From Thiobacillus sp. 63-78 (GTDB lineage: Bacteria; Pseudomonadota; Gammaproteobacteria; Burkholderiales; Thiobacillaceae), in assembly GCA_001899765.1 (NCBI GenBank), contig MKWM01000040.1:1-64000 (forward strand): a stretch of DNA of 64,000 nucleotides, read 5' to 3'. The position numbers were made by a program, and so were the translations under genes. The notes under the pieces were generated by a model. That model saw only the letters and a list, made by a program, of their open reading frames with translations, did not search any database and had not been told where the DNA came from. Shown here piece after piece: positions 9,831-18,372 of the stretch (its first letter is position 1; the number at the start of each line of letters is the position of its first letter).

Positions 9831-11316
9831 AATCCCCTACCCGGCGAACGGGGAAGGACATGATGTGCTGGCCGCCAGCCATGACGACGCGCCTCTTTCG
9901 AAGGATGATCTTTTCGGTACGGAGCCAGCGGGCGCCGATGCAGCGCCCGTAGTCAGGACCGAATCCGCGCAGCCGGCGTCGAAGGATGATTTGTTCGGCA
10001 CTGGAAGCGATTCCGGCCTGGCGGAAAAACCGGCACCGGCATCGAAAGACGCGCTGTTCAATCCGGAACAGGCGTCTCCGCCCGTCAAGACTCAGGACGG
10101 ACTCCCGATCCGGGGATTCTTCCAGACCCGGCTGGCTTATGCCTATTCCGATCCCGATCATTGGTCCGATGTGTTGGGGCGGCTCGAACTGGGCACGCAG
10201 GGCCGCCTGGGCAATGGCGTCAAATGGAAGCTTTCGGGCCGCGCCGAATACAACGCGGTTTACGACCTGACTGATTTCTACGCCGATTCCGTGCGCCATG
10301 ATCAGCGGACGAAATTCCGCTTCGGGGAAACCTATCTCGACTTCTCGACCGGCAGCCTGGATTGGCGGGTCGGGCGGCAACAGATCGTCTGGGGGGAAAT
10401 GGTCGGCCTGTTCTTTGCCGATGTGGTGTCGGCCAAGGATCTGAGGGAATTCATCCTGTCCGACTTCCAGATGCTTCGCGTGCCCCAGTGGGCGGCGCGG
10501 ACCGAGTATTTCAAGGACGACTTTCATGCCGAATTGATCTGGATCCCTGTCCCCAGTTACGACGAAATCGGGCGGCCGTTCCAGATGGGTCAGGCGGGTT
10601 CAGGGTCTGATTTCTATCCCTATCCCGTGTCTCCGGCCGGCGTGCCATTGATCATGGGCGAGAAAAAGCCGGGCAATGGATTCGACCATGGCAATTATGG
10701 GGTGCGGCTTTCTCAATTGAGCCACGGCTGGGACGTGTCCGGCTTCTGGTACAGCAGCATGGACAGTCAGGCCACCTTCTATCGGGACGTCAGCAACCCG
10801 CAGGTATTCTATCCGCGTCACGACCGCATCTGGCAGGCCGGCGCTACCGTGGCCAAGGACTTTCAGTCTTTTGTCCTCAAGGCGGAGGCCGTTTATACGG
10901 ATGGACGCCGGTTCAATGTGACGGATCTTTCGCCCGGCGACGGTCTGGTCCGACAGAATACGCTGGACTGGGTGGCCGGTCTGGACTTCAACCCAGGCCC
11001 CGACACCCGGGTGAATACGCAACTGTTCCAGCGCATCTTTTTCGACCACGCCCCCAACACGCTGTTCGATCAATACGAAAGCGGGGTTTCGTTACTGGTG
11101 AATCACAAACTGCCGCATGACTGGGAAGCCGAGGCGCTCCTGATCCACAGCCTGAATCGGAGCGACTGGATGCTGCGTCCCAAGCTGACCTGGAAATTCC
11201 AGCCCAACTGGAAGCTGAATATGGGGGTTGACGTGTTCGGCGGTCCGCCTACCGGTTTGTTTGGCCAATACGATCAGCAGGACCGGGTGTACTCGGAGCT
11301 GCGCTACGATTTCTGA
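9745..11316 (+). CDS. Outer-membrane beta-barrel protein (DUF1302-like)
   Basis: A 523-residue protein. The ATG at 9745 follows GGGGAGAG, so its start lies inside the end of the ATPase gene. A signal peptide ends near AAATAAA. An N-terminal linker carries three repeats (SKDDLFGT, SKDDLFGT, SKDALFN). From about residue 125 the chain alternates aromatic and polar residues and ends in Tyr-Asp-Phe, as expected for an outer-membrane barrel. It resembles DUF1302/alginate-export-like porins that accompany LolA-like proteins and RND/ABC exporters. Its neighbours suggest it is the outer-membrane part of a lipid or hydrophobic-compound transport system; that role is inferred. Confidence 0.75.
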   Translation: MRAKWKRATWTIMLAGMGMMAAATAAADKIPYPANGEGHDVLAASHDDAPLSKDDLFGTEPAGADAAPVVRTESAQPASKDDLFGTGSDSGLAEKPAPASKDALFNPEQASPPVKTQDGLPIRGFFQTRLAYAYSDPDHWSDVLGRLELGTQGRLGNGVKWKLSGRAEYNAVYDLTDFYADSVRHDQRTKFRFGETYLDFSTGSLDWRVGRQQIVWGEMVGLFFADVVSAKDLREFILSDFQMLRVPQWAARTEYFKDDFHAELIWIPVPSYDEIGRPFQMGQAGSGSDFYPYPVSPAGVPLIMGEKKPGNGFDHGNYGVRLSQLSHGWDVSGFWYSSMDSQATFYRDVSNPQVFYPRHDRIWQAGATVAKDFQSFVLKAEAVYTDGRRFNVTDLSPGDGLVRQNTLDWVAGLDFNPGPDTRVNTQLFQRIFFDHAPNTLFDQYESGVSLLVNHKLPHDWEAEALLIHSLNRSDWMLRPKLTWKFQPNWKLNMGVDVFGGPPTGLFGQYDQQDRVYSELRYDF

Positions 11317-11334
11317 ATACCGGGTGAGCGCGCA

Positions 11335-11469
11335 TCAGTGAGGGGCCGGGTAGTCAAGGCCTTTCTGGTGCGCATGCAGGTAAAAATAGCCGGGGCTTCC
11401 AAATGGCTTCCAGTACGCGCGATCGACCGGCGTGCTGGCGTGGCAGTCGAGGTAGATGGGCTCGTTCAT
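11335..11469 (-). pseudogene. Cysteine desulfurase N-terminal remnant (44 codons)
   Basis: A 44-codon frame whose ATG overlaps the stop of the preceding trans-sulfuration gene in an ATGA arrangement. The first 16 residues, MNEPIYLDCHASTPVD, match the start of NifS/IscS-type cysteine desulfurases, which have an IYLDxxAxTPVD opening. After that the similarity fades (RAYWKPFGSPGYFYLHAH) and the frame stops 18 bases from the convergent porin gene. The best reading is a truncated desulfurase left at the end of the sulfur operon, although translation of the short peptide remains possible. Confidence 0.5.
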
Positions 11470-12626
11470 GCGAGCGCCTGTTCGAGGTCGGCGATCAGAT
11501 CGTCCGCATCCTCCAGTCCGACCGAGAGGCGCAGCATGGCGTCGGTGATGCCGCGCCGCGCGCGTTCTTCTGGCGTCAGGCCGTGATGCGTGGTGGTGCA
11601 GGGTTGCGTGACCAGGCTCTCCACGCCGCCCAGCGAGGGCGCCAGCGCAAACAGTTTGAGCGCATCCGCCACCCGGCTTGCCACCGCGCCGTCACCCCTG
11701 ACTTCAATCGTGAGCATGCCGCCGTAGCCCTTCATCTGGCGCCTGGCCAGATCATGGCCCGGGAAATCCGGCAGACCGGGGTACAGCACGCGTGCCACCC
11801 CGGCATGCGCCTGCATGGCCCGGGCGATCTTCATCGCGGTTTCGTTCTGGCGTTCCACCCGCACGGTCAGTGTGCGCAGGCTGCGTGCAAGTTGGGCGGC
11901 GATTTCCGGAGCGATGGTCTGGCCCAGATTCTTGCGCCAGCCACACACCGGCATGACGAGATTCTTGCTGCCCATCAGGGCGCCGGCAGTGAGATCGGAA
12001 TGGCCGCCCAGGTATTTGGTGGCGCTGTGCACCACGAAGTCGGCGCCCAGCGCCAGTGGATTCTGGTTCACGGGTGAAGCGAAGGTGTTGTCCACCGTGA
12101 CGAGCGCGCCGTGGGGGTGGGCGAGATCGGCAATCTCGGCGACATCGAACAGTTCCAGGGTTGGGTTGGTCGGCGTCTCGAAGAACACCATGCCCACGCC
12201 TTGCCGGAGAATTGCCGGCAGGCGGTCGAGCTCGCTGCCCAGCAGAAGATAGGCGGGGATACCCAGTTGCGGCAACTGGCTGGCGAGGAGTTCCAGCGTG
12301 CCGCCGTAAGCGTCGCCCAGGCAGACGATGCCCTTGCGGCCGTGAGTAAGGAACAGCGCGGACTCCGCTGCCATGCCGGAAGCGAAGGCGAGTGCGGCTT
12401 CCGCGCCTTCGACGGCGGCAAGCTTTTCCTCCAGCGCCTGGATCGTGGGATTCAGTCCGTAGCGAGTGTAGAGCGCTCCCGCCTTGCGCCCTTCCACTAC
12501 GTCGAGCAACGCTGCGGTCGAGGGGAATTTGAACGTCGTCGTGGTGTAGATCGGGGCGTGCGGCGAGCCGTGCGGATCGTGCGGTTCACCGGCGTGGACA
12601 CAGCGGGTGGACAGGCCTTCTTTCAT
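11466..12626 (-). CDS. PLP-dependent trans-sulfuration enzyme (cystathionine gamma-synthase/lyase family)
   Basis: A 386-residue Cys/Met-metabolism PLP enzyme. The start at 12626 has AGGAAGAG upstream; the upstream frame adds 14 residues without a binding site. The PLP lysine is Lys204 in SATKYLGGHSD, with YGLNPT, VDNTFASP and SLGGVESL also in place. The family includes MetB, MetZ, cystathionine gamma-lyase and methionine gamma-lyase; sequence alone does not separate them for me. Its position as the last intact gene of the rhodanese/molybdoenzyme operon hints at handling of reduced sulfur or thiols, but a plain methionine-synthesis role is equally possible. Confidence 0.88.
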   Translation of the reverse strand: MKEGLSTRCVHAGEPHDPHGSPHAPIYTTTTFKFPSTAALLDVVEGRKAGALYTRYGLNPTIQALEEKLAAVEGAEAALAFASGMAAESALFLTHGRKGIVCLGDAYGGTLELLASQLPQLGIPAYLLLGSELDRLPAILRQGVGMVFFETPTNPTLELFDVAEIADLAHPHGALVTVDNTFASPVNQNPLALGADFVVHSATKYLGGHSDLTAGALMGSKNLVMPVCGWRKNLGQTIAPEIAAQLARSLRTLTVRVERQNETAMKIARAMQAHAGVARVLYPGLPDFPGHDLARRQMKGYGGMLTIEVRGDGAVASRVADALKLFALAPSLGGVESLVTQPCTTTHHGLTPEERARRGITDAMLRLSVGLEDADDLIADLEQALA

Positions 12627-12670
12627 GTTTTCTCTTCCTGGAAATTTATTGTGGTGGCCGACGGACACAC

Positions 12671-12781
12671 TCAGCCCGCTGTATCCAGCATGTGTTCCAG
12701 CGGTGCTTCGGCATAGCCGGCATACAAGATACAGCGGCCGCCGGGCGGTTGCTGGGAGATCACGCGGATGTCAATGCGCAT
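12671..12781 (-). CDS. Possible 36-residue small protein
   Basis: A short frame between the cytochrome gene and the trans-sulfuration gene, in the same direction as both. The ATG at 12781 follows GAGGAA at a spacing of 6. The peptide starts MRIDIRVISQQPPGGRC and ends in EHMLDTAG, with one cysteine. No family was recognised. It may be a real small protein or only a leader; support is limited to the ribosome binding site and position. Confidence 0.35.
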   Translation of the reverse strand: MRIDIRVISQQPPGGRCILYAGYAEAPLEHMLDTAG

Positions 12782-12830
12782 GGGTGTTCCTCGGCGAACG
12801 GCGAACAGGTTCACTCGATATGTTCGCCTT

Positions 12831-13769
12831 CTATTGTCCCCGTGTCATCAGGTAAGCCGCCAGATCCTCTATTTCCAGCCGCTGCAGGCCCAGCTTGGGC
12901 ATGATCGAAGTGTAGCCGGGCACCCTGAACGCAGCGGGCTCGCGGATGGAGCGACGGAGATAGCCGGGCCAGTGGATGCCGCCGGCCTGCGCAAGGTCGG
13001 GGCCCAGGCCGGCGCTCGGTGCATGGCAGGCGACGCAGCCGCGCTCGGTATACAGGCGTTCGCCACGAGCAGGGTCGCCGCCGAGGCGCGCCTCCTCACG
13101 CAATGCCGCAGGGATCGTGCCGCCCGGACCCGCGAGCGCCTGCCAGGCGGACAGCCGCTTGCGTCCGGCGCGGCCGTCCTCGGCGCCGTCCCAGGCGGCG
13201 AAGGCGATGGCAGCAGGTACCGGTGCATCCGTCTTGCCACGCAGCACCAGCGTCCAACCCGTCGCCGAGCGCCGGGCCTGGGCTTCCGGCGGCGCACCGG
13301 CCTGTCCGGCCAGCGAGCCGAATCCCTGGGCGGACAAGCGCTCCGGCGGCTGGCCGGCTCGCCAGAGCCAGACCTGGACCGGCCGGCCGGGCTCGCCCAT
13401 GCCGACATAAGGCAGCGTGTCACCCGCAGGAGCAAACTCGACTGCCGCCGCGTCCGCGAAGCGGTGGGTGGCGCGGGCATCCGCCACGTCCTCGCCGGCG
13501 TCCGGCCAAGCCAACCGTATAGCCAGCCGGCCGCCGCTGCGGAGCACGCGCGCCTCCAGCATCAAGACACTGCCGCCCGGGCCGCCCGGTGCCGTGATCT
13601 GCGGGTACAGCCGCACAGTCGCGGCCGGCGCGCTCGTCCAGGCAGGATCGCCGGGATCGAGCGGCGGCGGGGCGCTGGTCTGGCCAACCTGGATCAATCG
13701 GTCGGGCCCGGGCGTGGCCCAGACCGGCGCGACGAGCAGGAACAGCAGCCAGGCCAGCGTCCGTCTCAT
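12831..13769 (-). CDS. Type II molybdoenzyme gamma subunit: b-heme domain fused to cytochrome c
   Basis: A 312-residue periplasmic protein; its ATG overlaps the stop of the Fe-S gene (ATGA). Signal peptide residues 1-18 (LAWLLFLLVAPVWA). Residues 25-215 match the ethylbenzene-dehydrogenase/DMS-dehydrogenase gamma family (EbdC, DdhC, SerC) that holds one heme b; Met124 in YVGMGEP and Lys204 in GRKRLSAW sit where the Met/Lys heme ligands are expected. Residues 225-312 add a cytochrome c domain with CVACH (Cys245, Cys248, His249) and a probable distal Met290 in YTSIMPKL. EbdC, DdhC and SerC lack this second domain as I recall. Ligand assignments are by pattern, not structure. Confidence 0.85.
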   Translation of the reverse strand: MRRTLAWLLFLLVAPVWATPGPDRLIQVGQTSAPPPLDPGDPAWTSAPAATVRLYPQITAPGGPGGSVLMLEARVLRSGGRLAIRLAWPDAGEDVADARATHRFADAAAVEFAPAGDTLPYVGMGEPGRPVQVWLWRAGQPPERLSAQGFGSLAGQAGAPPEAQARRSATGWTLVLRGKTDAPVPAAIAFAAWDGAEDGRAGRKRLSAWQALAGPGGTIPAALREEARLGGDPARGERLYTERGCVACHAPSAGLGPDLAQAGGIHWPGYLRRSIREPAAFRVPGYTSIMPKLGLQRLEIEDLAAYLMTRGQ

Positions 13770-14758
13770 GGCTGCCCCCCCTCCGGGCGGCTGAGGCGGA
13801 ACATGTCGCCGTGGCGGTAGGCGATGAGCATGTCCATCAGCGGCGAGCTTTCGCCGCGCGATTTCCTGTCGATCTCCTGCTGCAGGGTGGCGAGCGCCGC
13901 GTCGACGTCCGGCCCGAACAACTGCCGCAGATAGTCGTCCGGGATGCGTGGTTTGCCGCTGGGCTTGCCGTCGGCCTCGAAGGCGGGCGGCGACAGCGGC
14001 GGCACGTAGTAGACATTGGGCTGGGTGCCGTATTCGGGATGCAGCGGCAGCGCTACTTTCCAGACGCTCACCAGTTGATGCAAGGCGCCCGCCTCGTCGT
14101 CGAGATACGACACGTGACGCGCCCGCCCGACGCACTGGTAGGCGCAGGCCTGGGGAATGCCCTGCTCCACGCGCGGGTAGCAGAAGATGCATTTCTCCGA
14201 GCGGCCCGCCTGAGGGTTGAAGTAGATCTTCTTGTACGGGCAGGCGGCGACACAATACCGATACCCCCGGCAGCGTTCCTGATCGATCAGCACGATGCCG
14301 TCTTCCTCGCGTTTGTAGATCGCCTGGCGCGGACAGGCAGCGAGACAGGCCGGTTTGGTGCAGTGGTTGCACAGGCGAGGCAGGTAGAAGAAATAGCCGT
14401 TGGGGAATTCTCCCGCGCCCTGGTCCTCTTCCCAGTTCGGCCCCCACTGCATGGCGTCCAGGGGCCGCAGAGGCTGTTTGCCCTCATGAAACAGGGCCGA
14501 CTCGAAGTTGAAATCGGCGGGGATGCCATAGTCCTCGGCCAGGCGCGGCAGCCGCCCGGGTTTGAGGCTGTCGCCGTCCCAGCCGCCCCCCGCCGCCTCC
14601 CAGTCGCGCGGATAACCCTTGCCGGGCCTGGTTTCCACATGGTTCCAGTACATGAACTCGCGGCCATCGTGGTCCGTCCACTGCGACTTGCAGGCCAGGG
14701 TGCAGGTCTGGCAACCGATGCACTTGTTGAGGTCGATCACCATGCCGAGCTGTCTCAT
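13766..14758 (-). CDS. Type II DMSO-reductase family iron-sulfur subunit
   Basis: A 330-residue electron-transfer subunit like NarH, DdhB, EbdB and SerB. Its ATG overlaps the stop of the catalytic subunit (ATGA). Four cysteine groups are visible: Cys13/16/19/23, Cys130/133/138/142, Cys163/169/173 in CRGYRYCVAACP, and Cys190/193/205/209 in CIFCYPRVEQG..CAYQC. In the third group Tyr166 stands where a fourth cysteine would be; NarH has Trp there and a [3Fe-4S] cluster, so one [3Fe-4S] and three [4Fe-4S] clusters are expected. It has no signal peptide and would travel with the Tat-exported partner. Confidence 0.92.
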   Translation of the reverse strand: MRQLGMVIDLNKCIGCQTCTLACKSQWTDHDGREFMYWNHVETRPGKGYPRDWEAAGGGWDGDSLKPGRLPRLAEDYGIPADFNFESALFHEGKQPLRPLDAMQWGPNWEEDQGAGEFPNGYFFYLPRLCNHCTKPACLAACPRQAIYKREEDGIVLIDQERCRGYRYCVAACPYKKIYFNPQAGRSEKCIFCYPRVEQGIPQACAYQCVGRARHVSYLDDEAGALHQLVSVWKVALPLHPEYGTQPNVYYVPPLSPPAFEADGKPSGKPRIPDDYLRQLFGPDVDAALATLQQEIDRKSRGESSPLMDMLIAYRHGDMFRLSRPEGGQP

Positions 14759-17517
14759 GCTGCAGTCTCCTTGCTCTTCTCCACTTCCACCGACGATTCG
14801 AAGGCGATCATGTTGCCGTCCCAGTTGGGGTTGAACTTGAGATGCCCCCAGCCTTCCACCAGTTCCAGCGGCGAGAGCATGCCCGCCACCACGCTGTTGA
14901 GACCGAGCCGCTCGCGGAACTGGAAGGGTTCCCAGGCGTGGTCCATCACCACCGCTCCGGGCGGCACCGCGGGCATGAGCTTGGCGCGCGCAAAAAACTC
15001 GCCGACGTCGTTGAACACCCGCACCGGGTCGCCCTCGGCGAGCCCGCGTTGGCGCGCCGTACCGGGGTTGATCCAGATGTAGGGTTCGCCGCGCTGCAGG
15101 CGGAGCAACTGCGCGTTGGCCCGCCACTGGGAATGGATGCCGTGGCGGGTATGCGGTGTCCAGAAGGCGAGCGGGAAGCTCTTCGGCCGCAGCGGCTGCA
15201 TGGCCGTGGGCGTAGCACAGCCCAATTGCTTGAACACGGGATGGTCGACGTAGAACTGCTGCCGGCCCGAGAGCGTCTTGTAGGGCTGGCGCAGGTAGAC
15301 GTTGTGTTCGAAGGAATGGAACGGCCGGTTGGCATAGAGCGGCGAGTTGAAGCCGGCCTCGCGGTTGAGCGTGACGTAGCCGTGCTTCATGGCATCTTCC
15401 GGCGTCCATGGCGCAATGGCGGGAACGTTCTGCATCAACCAGCGCACCACATCCTCGTCGTTCATCAGTTTGCCATGGTCGGTGAAGTCCTCGGCCAGAT
15501 TGACGAGGTCGCGCATCACCGGCGCTGCCTTGTCGGCCTTGGTCTCCAGGAAATCGGGGTCGGGGATGGCGATGAGGCCGCGCGTCTTTGCCGCTTTCGC
15601 GATGGCCCTGGAAAGCAGCAGGCAGATTTCCCATTCGGACTTGGTTTCGCCGATGGGCTTGAGGCCTTTCGGCGGCACGGTAAGGTTGCAGAAGCGGTGA
15701 TAGCCAAGTTCGCCGCGCAGATCCCACGACTCGTACTGACTCTTGGCCGGAAGCACGTAATCCGCCCATAGTGCGGTGCTGTCCATGCGGTGGTTGACGT
15801 CGACGAAGAGATCCAGGCTCTCGACGAAGGCCTGGCGGTAGTGCGCCTCGGATTTGTTGCGCCTCAGCATGTTGTCGGCGAACAGCAGCAGCGCGCGCGG
15901 CTTGCCGAACCAGGCGTTGCTGGTCTCGGCGTAGCGCCCGGTCAGTGCGCCGATCTCCTGGTTGTCGAGGCCGAGCGTGTCTTTCAGATGGGCGTCGGAA
16001 TAATGGCGCTTCATGGAACGGGCCATGTCGCCGTTCATCCACTCGCTGAAGAAGCCCGAGGCAAAGCGCGCCGGCTTGGGACTGGAGAGCGGGCCGATGC
16101 CGCCCAGGCTCCAGTTGTTCTCGGTGTCAAGTCCGCCGCGCTCCCCTGCGTGACCGGTCAGTGCGCAGGCAAGCGCCGCCCCCCAGCAGGTCATGGTGCC
16201 AGACACGTACTTGTGCAGCGAGAAGCCGATGTTGACGATGGCCTTGTCGGATTTCGCGAGATCCTTCGCCATGCGTTCCACCAGTGTCGGGTGCACGCCG
16301 GTGGTGGCGTGCGTCTGGTGCGGCGGGAACTTCAGCGCTTCGCGCCGCGCGTGCTCGAACACGGTCGTCACCGGGATCATGGCGGCGTCCTGACCCTTGA
16401 CCTCCCAGACACCTTCCAGGGCGGGCTGCAGCTTGCCGAGGCGCAGGGATTTCTTGAAGTGGCCCTGGCTGCCCGGCATGGGCTGGGCCGATCCGGTCGC
16501 CTCATCCCAGCAAAAGAACACATCGTCCTTGCCCTTGTCGCGCAAATCCTTGTGGCGCAGCAGGTCGCCGGTGTCAGTGCGTACCAGGAACGTCAGGTCT
16601 GTCTGCTCACGCACGAAATCGCGGTCGATGAAGTCGTCACGGAACAGCACGTGCAGCAACGACATGGCGAGAAAACTGTCGGTGCCCGGCTTCACCGGCA
16701 CCCAGTCAGTGGAAAGCTTGGCGGTGGCGTTGTACTCCGGCGTGATGCAGTAGATCTTCGCGCCGTTGTAGCGCGCCTCCATCAGGTAATGGGCATCAGG
16801 GATGCGTGTGACCGCAGCGTTGATGCCCCAGAGAATGATGGTCTTGGCATCGAACCAGGCGTCCAGGGTATGGCCGACGGTGGCGAGTCCGTAGGCCAGC
16901 GACGCGCCGGTAAACATGTCGCCCACGGCGCTGGCCGGATACAGGCGCTGCGCGCCAAGGAGCGAGCCCAGGCGCAGCGGCGCGGCGCGCCGGCCCTGGG
17001 AGAGGATGCCCGTACCGCAATGGAGCATCAGCGAAGCCAGGCCGTGGCTGTTCAGGTTGTCGACCACCCGGGCGGCGATGTCGTCGAGCGCGACGTCCCA
17101 CGACACCCGTTCCCATTTGCCTTCGCCGCGCTTGCCCGCGCGTTTCATGGGATGGAGCAGGCGGTCGGCCTGATACATCTGCCTGGAATGCACGATGCCC
17201 TTGTTGCAGCCACGCGGATTGGCGTCTGGAATGTTCGGATTGATGGACGGATAAGCGGCGGATTGCTCCTCGCGCGTGACCACGCCGTCCCTGGCGTAGA
17301 CTTTCCACGCGCAGTTGCCCTGGCAGTTTGAGCAGTGGAAGGCGAAGCCCTGAGCGTCGCCGCGGGTGGCCAGAAATTCGCGTCGGTAGCGAGCCTCCCA
17401 GGCCCGCCGGGCCTTGAGGTCATCGGCCGCGAATGCGCGCAGGGGCGTGAACGGCCCGCCGAACGCCAGTGCCAGGCCGCAGTAGGCCGTGCCCTTGAGA
17501 AAGTCTCTGCGTTCCAT
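14755..17517 (-). CDS. Tat-exported type II molybdopterin oxidoreductase, catalytic subunit
   Basis: A 920-residue bis-MGD enzyme of the DMSO-reductase superfamily. The ATG at 17517 lies 4 bases after the rhodanese stop; an in-frame TTG at 17532 is a weaker alternative. A twin-arginine signal (ERRDFLKG) ends near residue 30. The N-terminal cluster motif reads His61-x3-Cys65-x3-Cys69 with Cys104 (NPRGCNKG), the NarG-like type II pattern; Cys62 next to the histidine is an oddity. Asp200 in AVGDMFTGAS is the probable molybdenum ligand. The substrate cannot be read from sequence: relatives act on nitrate, selenate, chlorate, dimethyl sulfide and hydrocarbons. The neighbours suggest a sulfur compound. 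No TorD/NarJ-type chaperone gene is nearby. Confidence 0.92.
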   Translation of the reverse strand: MERRDFLKGTAYCGLALAFGGPFTPLRAFAADDLKARRAWEARYRREFLATRGDAQGFAFHCSNCQGNCAWKVYARDGVVTREEQSAAYPSINPNIPDANPRGCNKGIVHSRQMYQADRLLHPMKRAGKRGEGKWERVSWDVALDDIAARVVDNLNSHGLASLMLHCGTGILSQGRRAAPLRLGSLLGAQRLYPASAVGDMFTGASLAYGLATVGHTLDAWFDAKTIILWGINAAVTRIPDAHYLMEARYNGAKIYCITPEYNATAKLSTDWVPVKPGTDSFLAMSLLHVLFRDDFIDRDFVREQTDLTFLVRTDTGDLLRHKDLRDKGKDDVFFCWDEATGSAQPMPGSQGHFKKSLRLGKLQPALEGVWEVKGQDAAMIPVTTVFEHARREALKFPPHQTHATTGVHPTLVERMAKDLAKSDKAIVNIGFSLHKYVSGTMTCWGAALACALTGHAGERGGLDTENNWSLGGIGPLSSPKPARFASGFFSEWMNGDMARSMKRHYSDAHLKDTLGLDNQEIGALTGRYAETSNAWFGKPRALLLFADNMLRRNKSEAHYRQAFVESLDLFVDVNHRMDSTALWADYVLPAKSQYESWDLRGELGYHRFCNLTVPPKGLKPIGETKSEWEICLLLSRAIAKAAKTRGLIAIPDPDFLETKADKAAPVMRDLVNLAEDFTDHGKLMNDEDVVRWLMQNVPAIAPWTPEDAMKHGYVTLNREAGFNSPLYANRPFHSFEHNVYLRQPYKTLSGRQQFYVDHPVFKQLGCATPTAMQPLRPKSFPLAFWTPHTRHGIHSQWRANAQLLRLQRGEPYIWINPGTARQRGLAEGDPVRVFNDVGEFFARAKLMPAVPPGAVVMDHAWEPFQFRERLGLNSVVAGMLSPLELVEGWGHLKFNPNWDGNMIAFESSVEVEKSKETAA

Positions 17518-17521
17518 GCGC

Positions 17522-18370
17522 TTATCTTTCAATGGGGCGAGCCGGGTCGGCGGCCCATTCGATCCACGACCCGGGGTAGACCTTCACCTTCGGGTACCCC
17601 AGCAGTTTCAATGCCGCGTAGAGATAGGTTGAGCGGCCGAGGCCGCCGTTGCAGTAGGTGACGATTTCCTTGTCGGGCGTGAGCCCTGCCTGGGTCAGCG
17701 CCTTCCGCATCGCGGCTTCGTCCTTGAAGGTCGCGAGGTCGCCGGAGAGTTGGTTCCAGACGAAGCTCTTCGCACCCGGCAGGTGACCGCCCTGACGTGC
17801 GCCGCCATTTTCCTTGCCGCTGAATTCGGCGATGCTGCGGGCATCCACCCGCAGAGCGGACGATGTGGCCAGTTCCTGTGTCTTCACCGCCCAGTCGGCA
17901 CGCGACTGAGGCACATAGGTGGCCTTGGCGGGATGCGGCACCGCCTGGGTCACCACACGACCCTCCTTCAGCCATTTGCGAAAGCCGCCGTCCAGAATGC
18001 GCACCTTGTCGTGGCCGATGAAGCTGAGGATGTACCACACCGCCGAGGCGCCCTTGCCGTCACCGGCGTCGTACACCACCACGTCGCTGTCCCGGGCGAT
18101 GCCCAGCGATTCCAGTTTGGACGCGGCGAGACGCGGAAAGATGGGCAGGCCCGTCTTGGCGTTTTCCTCGCTGTCCTCCAGTTCCAGGTAGGGCAGATTC
18201 AGCGCGCCGGGCAGATGCGCCCGGGTGTAGTTGTCCGCATTTTCGGCATCCACCAGCTTGACCCGACCCTGCGCCAGTTCGGCTGCAAGCTCGCCAGTGG
18301 AAATCAGGAACGATGACCCTGCCCAGGTCGCAGACCAGGGTAGCAGCATCAGCAGGACAAGCACTCGCAT
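17522..18370 (-). CDS. Periplasmic double-domain rhodanese
   Basis: A 282-residue thiosulfate/3-mercaptopyruvate-type sulfurtransferase with a Sec signal (LVLLMLLPWSATWAG). The N-terminal rhodanese domain (about 20-140) has Asp101 where a catalytic cysteine would be, as usual. The C-terminal domain (about 160-282) carries Cys240 in VTYCNGGLGRST and the terminal GSWIEW motif. It lies between a TlpA-type thioredoxin and the molybdoenzyme, with 2- and 4-base gaps, so it is surely co-transcribed. It probably moves sulfane sulfur in the periplasm, to or from the thioredoxin or the molybdoenzyme; that last step is inferred. Confidence 0.93.
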   Translation of the reverse strand: MRVLVLLMLLPWSATWAGSSFLISTGELAAELAQGRVKLVDAENADNYTRAHLPGALNLPYLELEDSEENAKTGLPIFPRLAASKLESLGIARDSDVVVYDAGDGKGASAVWYILSFIGHDKVRILDGGFRKWLKEGRVVTQAVPHPAKATYVPQSRADWAVKTQELATSSALRVDARSIAEFSGKENGGARQGGHLPGAKSFVWNQLSGDLATFKDEAAMRKALTQAGLTPDKEIVTYCNGGLGRSTYLYAALKLLGYPKVKVYPGSWIEWAADPARPIER

Positions 18371-18372
18371 GA

